A DNA stretch of 52,513 nt from Perkinsus olseni. Taxonomy: Eukaryota > Perkinsozoa > Perkinsida > Perkinsidae. Below are positions 47,161-52,513 of the stretch, in pieces. The stretch spans positions 1-52,513 of the forward strand of contig JABANP010000380.1 in the NCBI GenBank assembly GCA_013115135.1, written 5' to 3'. The notes beneath the pieces are model-generated. The model saw only the letters and a program-made list of their open reading frames with translations. It searched no databases and was not told where the DNA came from. A program made the translations under genes and the position numbers. Each line of letters begins with the position of its first letter. Positions within the stretch are counted from its first letter, which is position 1.

Positions 47161-47286
47161 CATGTCATTCCGAGGCAGGGGATTGCGGCGTAAGGGTATC
47201 GATGCATCTCAGTCAGATGCGAATAATGATAAACTTAACAGGCTTCACGGATCAGGCACTGCTTATATAATCGCACCAAACACTTC

Positions 47287-47357
47287 AGCCACTGGTCAGT
47301 TTGAGCTGACGACCTTCTGCTTACGAAACAGTCACTCTTCCACTAAGCTAAAGTGGC
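47287..47357 (-). tRNA. tRNA-Thr(CGT)-like element 1 (probably inactive)
   Basis: 71 nt on the minus strand. Acceptor GCCACTT/CAGTGGC with one mismatch, good A box (TAGCTTAGTGG), anticodon loop TTCGTAA (CGT), T stem GTCAG/CTGAC perfect but with a loop CTCAAA that lacks TTCGA, and a weak anticodon stem. Likely a tRNA relic. Confidence 0.45.
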
Positions 47358-47460
47358 TTACATAACAAGATGCCCAGGGAAATGCCAGGCCAAATAACCA
47401 TGGCGCGAGGTCTTCCTCCTGCAGTCATCAAAGGGGTACCGCGATCCCACGAAAAACTCC

Positions 47461-47532
47461 AGCCACTTCCTAGGATGGAACTAACGACCTACTCCATACG
47501 ATGCAGACTCTCTACCACTACCCTAAAGTGCC
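47461..47532 (-). tRNA. tRNA-Thr(CGT)-like element 2 (probably inactive)
   Basis: 72 nt, clearly related to element 1, same strand, about 100 bp apart. Acceptor GGCACTT/AAGTGGC with one mismatch, D arm AGTGGTAGAG, loop ATCGTAT, T loop TTCCATC. The anticodon stem is poor. Confidence 0.45.
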
Positions 47533-48998
47533 TTACACATCGGATTGCTCAGAAACTGCTGGGCCGAATGAGTACCGGTTACGAAGTAGGTTAGGAGTTT
47601 GAAGTAGGGTTACGTTCAGTTTGGAGACGGAGACAATACCACAATCAGCCTGATTGAATCAGGTTCGCGAATCTCTTGTGAGCTCTGGGGAGGCTAGTTG
47701 CATGAGTGCTTAAACAGCTACACTGTCTATAAAGTACAGTAGCTTGTCCGTTGTAGATGGTTTCAGTCTTTAACCCCTCCCGCTCGCACCTGTGTTGGAG
47801 GCTCTGGGACGGTTTGACGTCGCCCAGGTCTCGCGGGATCGTCGCTACCCGCGCTTGTGTGGAGAGAAAAGCAACTGTCCTCATGCCACTCACTCTGTGA
47901 ATTCGACTCGTGATTTGACGCACCTTCTGATCCAAGTGGACTGTCGGTACAGTACTCGAATCCTGCACTCATTAGTAAGATTCTGGAATCATGAGCAACA
48001 TTCCAATCAAGAGTAAAACTGTTGATTCGAGATTCAAAATTCTCAAAGCGCCCCCAATATCCAAATCATGTCAGCGTCAGTGTCCTTTCCGGTGTTAGAG
48101 CAAAGAGCTCAGCGACTCAAAGCTCAGTAGTCATTGTCTGATTCCTTTGACGAAGTTGAAACTCTTGCTGACTGCTCGAATCAGTATCTACGCACGGCCC
48201 CATCACAAGGTAGTTGAAACGTTTATGTTGATTATGACCGTACTGCCCGCATTGTTTATCCGTCTGTAACTCTAAGCTTGGTAGGTGTGACTTACACGAT
48301 GTGACACATCCGTAGCACATGCCGAGCTTCAATCTTCGGTGTCGTGGAGAAGCGTAGAAGTTTATAGAGACATGAAAGACTGTCATTGGAAGTCTGTTCA
48401 ACGCCTCAATCTAGATTCCTGCCAGCCACGCTAAAGAACAACTTCTCACTATGACCGCAGGTCAGTTTTGTCGGTAGTCGGAACCTGCAGCTGACGTCTT
48501 CGAGACGCGTTGCTCGATCTGAGATGGTTTGAATGATCAGATTAGTTCCACTCGCGTATTGGAAATGGCCGGTAGTGCTCACTTCTGCACTGAGAGGGCT
48601 GCATTGTGATATTCAATTTTAAGTTCTCCTTCTGTATCGTTAGGCGTATGAGGGGTCGCTCGTCCTCCTCGGATGAGTGGACACTATTTGACGGATCAGC
48701 CCTACTGATCGCCCAAGACCCGACTGAACAAACAGTTGTTGTGGTGATGCGAACTGAATGAACGGGATGAAGCGGCCATGGAGGATGACGCGACGCGTCT
48801 GAATCATAACATCTGTCTCCTTGAACCAATCAGTCACTCTGCCAAAATCGGTATAGTCATCAGCGCTTATCACTGATGAGCGAATGGTGCCCCTTTGGCC
48901 CAATTGCTTATCCAAAAAAGAGTTTAAACGAAGAATTGTTCTCGTCAACTGTTACCTTCTAGGAGACCAGAGCAGTTTGATGAGCGACAAGACGATCT
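47533..48998. other. Gene-poor stretch, 1.5 kb
   Basis: Contains duplication copy B (47887-48400). Minus frames between 48542 and 48948 are open and polar (SSEEDERPLIRLTIQKENLK) but without a clear start or splice sites, possibly a relic. Confidence 0.4.
47887..48400. repeat. Segmental duplication 2, spacer copy B
   Basis: Partner of 41546-42005; it precedes secreted paralog 4 as copy A precedes paralog 3. Confidence 0.7.
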
Positions 48999-49550
48999 TC
49001 ACCTGCCTGTTAAGGCCAACCAAATACTGGCAATCCATCTCACGAAAGGGTTCGTCGTATCTCCAGATACAGCAGCCTGGGGCCGTGACAGGTCGACACC
49101 GTGGGTAACCGAAGGGCTTGAGGCAGTCGTCTCAGTAGTGGGCAACATCAACGAAAAGTCATCACCGTTCTCAACCGCGCTTGCCAAAGCTGAGACTAGT
49201 TCGGTGTCACTGAGTCCCTGAGGGCCAAACTCTTCACGTACTAGATCTGCCAGTAACACCCAGAAAGGATGCTGGTCGTCTGCCGCCGTGGTAGCCAGGC
49301 CTTGTAGCAAATAGTCGTTGGTAGATGAAGTACTCAACTCGGTACGCACCTGAGCTGCCAGAAGCGTCGCTAGGGAATCAACATCCCCTTCGGCAGAGGT
49401 GGGTGCAGATGGTTCCGAGTAGGTGTCATCGGTCGCCAGGGATCTCAAGCTGCTGGGCACGGCGGGCTTCCACCATGTGTCGTGGGCACCTGTGGCGGCG
49501 ACCACCGAAATGAGAAGGATACAGGACAGATATCCTAGGGTGGTGGACAT
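48999..49550 (-). CDS. Secreted HPFW-repeat protein, paralog 4
   Basis: Intronless, 183 residues. Signal peptide MSTTLGYLSCILLISVVAA; the mature chain is cysteine-free. It has a 13-residue insertion (GAHDTWWKPAVPS) before a SLRSLATDD stretch that lines up with the RFLDG/RFLNE site of the + strand paralogs, giving RSL at 36-38. Modules: LATLLAAQVRTELSTSSTND, DDQHPFWVLLADLVREEFGP, a longer third part with FSLMLPTTETTASS, and NPFVRWIASIWLALTGR. The NDT sequon of the other three is SDT here. Closest to paralog 3. The 5' flank (49560-49640) resembles that of paralog 3, including the ggctggcg/gtcgtgcc region. Confidence 0.74.
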   Translation of the reverse strand: MSTTLGYLSCILLISVVAATGAHDTWWKPAVPSSLRSLATDDTYSEPSAPTSAEGDVDSLATLLAAQVRTELSTSSTNDYLLQGLATTAADDQHPFWVLLADLVREEFGPQGLSDTELVSALASAVENGDDFSLMLPTTETTASSPSVTHGVDLSRPQAAVSGDTTNPFVRWIASIWLALTGR

Positions 49551-51739
49551 ACTTTGCAGAAAGAAGAAGCCTGGAAAAGAAAAAGCCCAATGACTCCGCA
49601 CACTCTCACAGCCGTTGAAGCATCCAACTCGAATGCCATTGGGCGGCTGGCGTCTCTATGTCGTGCCTATTAGCTCAGTATTTAGTCTTCCCAACCCCAG
49701 CTCGAGGAGCGTCGTGGGATAAGGGGGCAATCACTAGGAAAAAGTACTGACTTCAAATAAGATTTTATGATAAACCTTTTATCGAATGTGATTGGAAGGT
49801 TTCTGGGTAAATCTGCAGCTACAGCACGCCTATGCTTAGCTCAGATCGCTATGTTTACACGTTCCAGCGGAGCGATCATCGAAATCTTATCGGAACTGTC
49901 TACCTCATCACTATAGCAGTACGATGCGACCCTTAAGTTGAGCCGACGAAACAACAATGAGCCATCGGTAGCTGTCCTGTCAGGACAAGACCTGATCATC
50001 CCACGAATGATTCACGGATTGCATGCACCAAAATCAACGCGTCACATCGGGAATAAGTAGACAGTTGACGGGTGACGGGAGTGCTATTCGCGGTAGACTG
50101 CGTTAGAGTTCCCTGCAGTTTTTTCTATGCAATAGGCTGCCAGCCTGAGGTTGAGCAAGCGCCCCTTGTCGGCGAAAAATTGATGGTCTGAGTCAGACGG
50201 TCTGAGGTACCGCAGTCCAACCTTGTTCTGGGCTTGTGTGGCTGGTGGTGGGTGGGGTATAAGACGTGCGCGTCGAATCGACGCCGTCGATTCATGTCGC
50301 ATCCGAATCGGATGATCCGATGCGACACATTTCGTGTCAGTTTGTCCTTCCGCGCCTTCAGGGTTACTTCGTAGAGTCTGTGTAGCTCATGCACTTCCAT
50401 AAGTTCAGAAGAGACCGTGTAAGTGGAGACTTGTCTATAAGTCATACGCTGCAACAAGTATGTTACCACTATAGTATATTTTGTTTCACTCAACTGATCA
50501 ACTCAACTCGATCACTGATCATATGCATCTTTATTTTAGCGCAAGATAATAACTTTGGATCTGATCGAGTGCAAAGTCTGGACAAAGCCACTGGCTTCGG
50601 ATATCGGTATGATTTTTTTTGATAAACTCATTGTATGCTCCTACGTATGGCGTTTTTATCTGAGGGCACTTCAATTTTTGGCGCCGCCGTGCATCGTCTC
50701 CGCATAGTGCAGTCTGCTCAGCAGACTCTGCTGCTTCATCCACACAGTGAGTACGGAAGAACGCCGCAAGTGCTTCGAGAGCGGAGGTGTTCACGGAGCA
50801 TAACACCACGGCTTAGACACACGGTGTGTCACACACCCAAGGAATCACGAGTTGGCGCCGAGCCCTCGCCTTTGAAGAGCCAGTGTCAGCGTCGTCTCTG
50901 GAGTGGGTTATGTTCCAGTCGTCTCCTATTCCTCAGGAATTGCACTCGGCAATGCTCCTCACGTGGCTAGTCGTTGCTAGCCTACCAATTCTAGGGGCAG
51001 GCTAGACCCGAGTCATCACCACTTGCCACATGACGGTTAATCAGCCAGTGAACGGCTGAGTTCCGCCGACTCCTTCGGGCCTGCTACTCCGCTTCTTTCC
51101 AAGAGGACTCTCGCGAGCGAGGTGGGGCTTATGTGGCAGTGGGGCGCTGGGGTTTGGTTTCGTGCAGGTTACCCTGCGGATGGGTAGCAGGCCACCGCTA
51201 GGGGCTGGAGCTTAAAATACGAGGAGGGCTGAAGTATAGGGTCGTCCGCGCTGAGTTACGTGCAAGGAGCTGCTGCTCACCCGACGGCGAAATATGACCC
51301 GCCAGAACATCTTACTCAACGAGTGATCGCCCCTACTGACCTCGCTCGGCTGAAGTTCCACATGATGAGCCAAGTATGATACTCGAAGTATCCGGCCCGG
51401 TTGTGGGAACGAGGTATATTTCAAACACCGTGTTTTGCGAGAGCTGTTTGGGCACGGCCAAAATCACGAGGAATGTCTTCCATCGTAAACCGAGTCGACT
51501 AGACCGACCGCGCCAAGTTCGACCAACGGTACTGATGATTCACACTCTCGAAGCGCAACGCAACCTCACCTCTCAAAAAGATAAGTTATTATATCTTATC
51601 ATCTGATGTGATACGAGTAAACAATACTCAGATCTCGAAATAGTAATGTTGTATTACACCACCCTGCCAGAAAGTGGAGTCCTACAGGGGCGGACGGACT
51701 TCACTGTTCAACTAAGGATCGAATCAAACAGGATGATGT
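49551..51739. other. Gene-poor stretch, 2.2 kb
   Basis: A minus frame at 50531-50809 reads naturally (ALEALAAFFRTHCVDEAAES) but has no ATG and a stop just upstream; it may be an exon fragment. 50354-50572 is a copy of the repeat at 42152-42292. Nothing else recognised. Confidence 0.45.
50354..50572. repeat. Dispersed repeat, copy B
   Basis: Partner of 42152-42292, with about 75 bp extra in the middle. Confidence 0.55.
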
Positions 51740-52189
51740 CTACGAAACCCGATGAAGAGGTACAAATTCGTCGTTCACTACAGAATAGAAGGCATCTTCC
51801 GAGTCAGATCTTTCGAAGTAAAGCATATCTTTTTCTTTAAACTTGACGTCGTAACCACAATTCTGGTTAACGAGCTGTTTCCACTCTACAAGAAAGAGCT
51901 CATCTTCAGAGACTCCGTAGCTGTCGAAGACCTCGTTGTAACGATATAGCGGACCTGGACGTGATGATGTGACGGTAGTCCCCCCAATCAGCAAACCCCG
52001 CCAGACGTCGTCGCAATGAGCTTCGAATATGAGAAACATGGCGCCACTCTCGTCGGGGCTGTCTATCATCTTGACGGTGATAGAGGTAGCAGACGTCACA
52101 TCAACCATAAACTCCGAATCACCATACGCACTATACAGCACGGTAGAAAACCCCAAGAAGAGTGAGTAGATGACGGAGCAGGTCCACAT
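51740..52189 (-). CDS. Secreted protein, unknown family
   Basis: Intronless, 149 residues from the Met at 52189-52187, which opens a signal peptide (MWTCSVIYSLFLGFSTVLYS then AYGDSE). The mature part is acidic and beta-rich: SATSITVKMIDSPDESGAMF, LLIGGTTVTSSRPGPLYRYN, EDELFLVEWKQLVNQNCGYD, MLYFERSDSEDAFYSVVNDE. Two Cys remain (AHCDD and QNCGY), enough for one disulfide. No similarity to the HPFW family. No domain recognised. The gene lies alone at the right edge with no partner in the window. Confidence 0.65.
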   Translation of the reverse strand: MWTCSVIYSLFLGFSTVLYSAYGDSEFMVDVTSATSITVKMIDSPDESGAMFLIFEAHCDDVWRGLLIGGTTVTSSRPGPLYRYNEVFDSYGVSEDELFLVEWKQLVNQNCGYDVKFKEKDMLYFERSDSEDAFYSVVNDEFVPLHRVS

Positions 52190-52513
52190 ATTAGAGCTTC
52201 TGTTGCAGAAGGGGAGACAACAAACTACACAGAACGACGGGAAGTTCACATTGAGAACGCACAAGATTCGCGATCCGTCCTTGCTATGCCTCGCGGCGAT
52301 GCGTCAGTGAGGTTGAGGAGTCCCAATCCCGGATGCCTGTAATGTTTCATTAATATATCTGAAAACCTCAAATCTCAGTTCTTATAAAGAGGTGAATTTC
52401 GGTTCCTAATAGTGGTCAGCCACCGAGACAAGAAGCAGCGCGCATGCCCGCAATAATAGGGTCGATAAGTCAGTAAAGTGTCGCCATCTGAGACGGGGTC
52501 GAAGAGTGGTAAA
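52190..52513. other. Right-edge spacer
   Basis: Upstream region of the last secreted gene; AT-rich and no gene seen before the window ends. Confidence 0.5.

Noticed and set aside
50531..50809. Minus-strand frame of about 92 codons that reads like protein
   Set aside because: No ATG, a stop just upstream, no convincing acceptor; kept only as a note.
41347..51739. Retrotransposon or DNA transposon
   Set aside because: No reverse transcriptase, RNase H, integrase or transposase motif and no long terminal repeats seen on either strand.

Overview
The window looks like nuclear DNA of a protist, most likely a Perkinsus-like parasitic alveolate. Three observations point this way: almost every gene on the left is cut into small exons by GT-AG introns, mostly about 35-90 nt; promoter spaces are very short; and one gene encodes a plasmepsin V/ASP5-type aspartyl protease. 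The genus is an inference. Gene models were spliced by eye using phase-consistent GT-AG sites, so single exon edges may be off.

Left part (1-13.2 kb): six dense genes, all on the + strand. They are a neuralized-homology (NHR) protein (5' partial), a many-exon protein with ATP-grasp-like traits, a membrane-anchored plasmepsin V-like protease, a coiled-coil protein, a tail-anchored TPR protein and an HtrA-type serine protease with a PDZ domain. From 13.5 to 15.4 kb there is coding-like but broken + strand sequence. It converges on a large minus-strand gene (15.6-20.5 kb) with C2-like segments and an EF-hand-like end.

Middle (19.4-29 kb): a tandem segmental duplication. Each unit carries the 5' third of the large C2/EF gene (intact gene in unit 1, truncated copy in unit 2), a spacer and one gene of a small secreted-protein family. 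Two more members of this family lie on the minus strand at 43.3-43.9 and 49.0-49.6 kb, inside a second, more diverged duplication. The four proteins share a signal peptide, cysteine-free mature chains and repeated HPFW/NPFV-LAA modules. Three of the four have an RxL motif soon after the signal peptide. Together with the plasmepsin V-like protease in the same window this suggests, but does not prove, a protease/exported-substrate pair.

30-41 kb: ordinary genes and a local family. There is a twin-CX9C (CHCH) protein, a UBE2J-type E2 enzyme, the GINS subunit PSF1, three tandem copies of a small four-exon single-TM protein, three identical tRNA-Gly(GCC) genes, and an NHL-repeat protein gene with apparent frameshifts.

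41-52.5 kb: gene-poor and repeat-rich. It holds the two minus-strand secreted genes, decayed coding fragments, two tRNA-Thr(CGT)-like elements, a 33-nt near-perfect palindrome, and one more orphan secreted gene at the right edge. I found no reverse transcriptase, integrase, transposase, CRISPR array or spliced-leader sequence.
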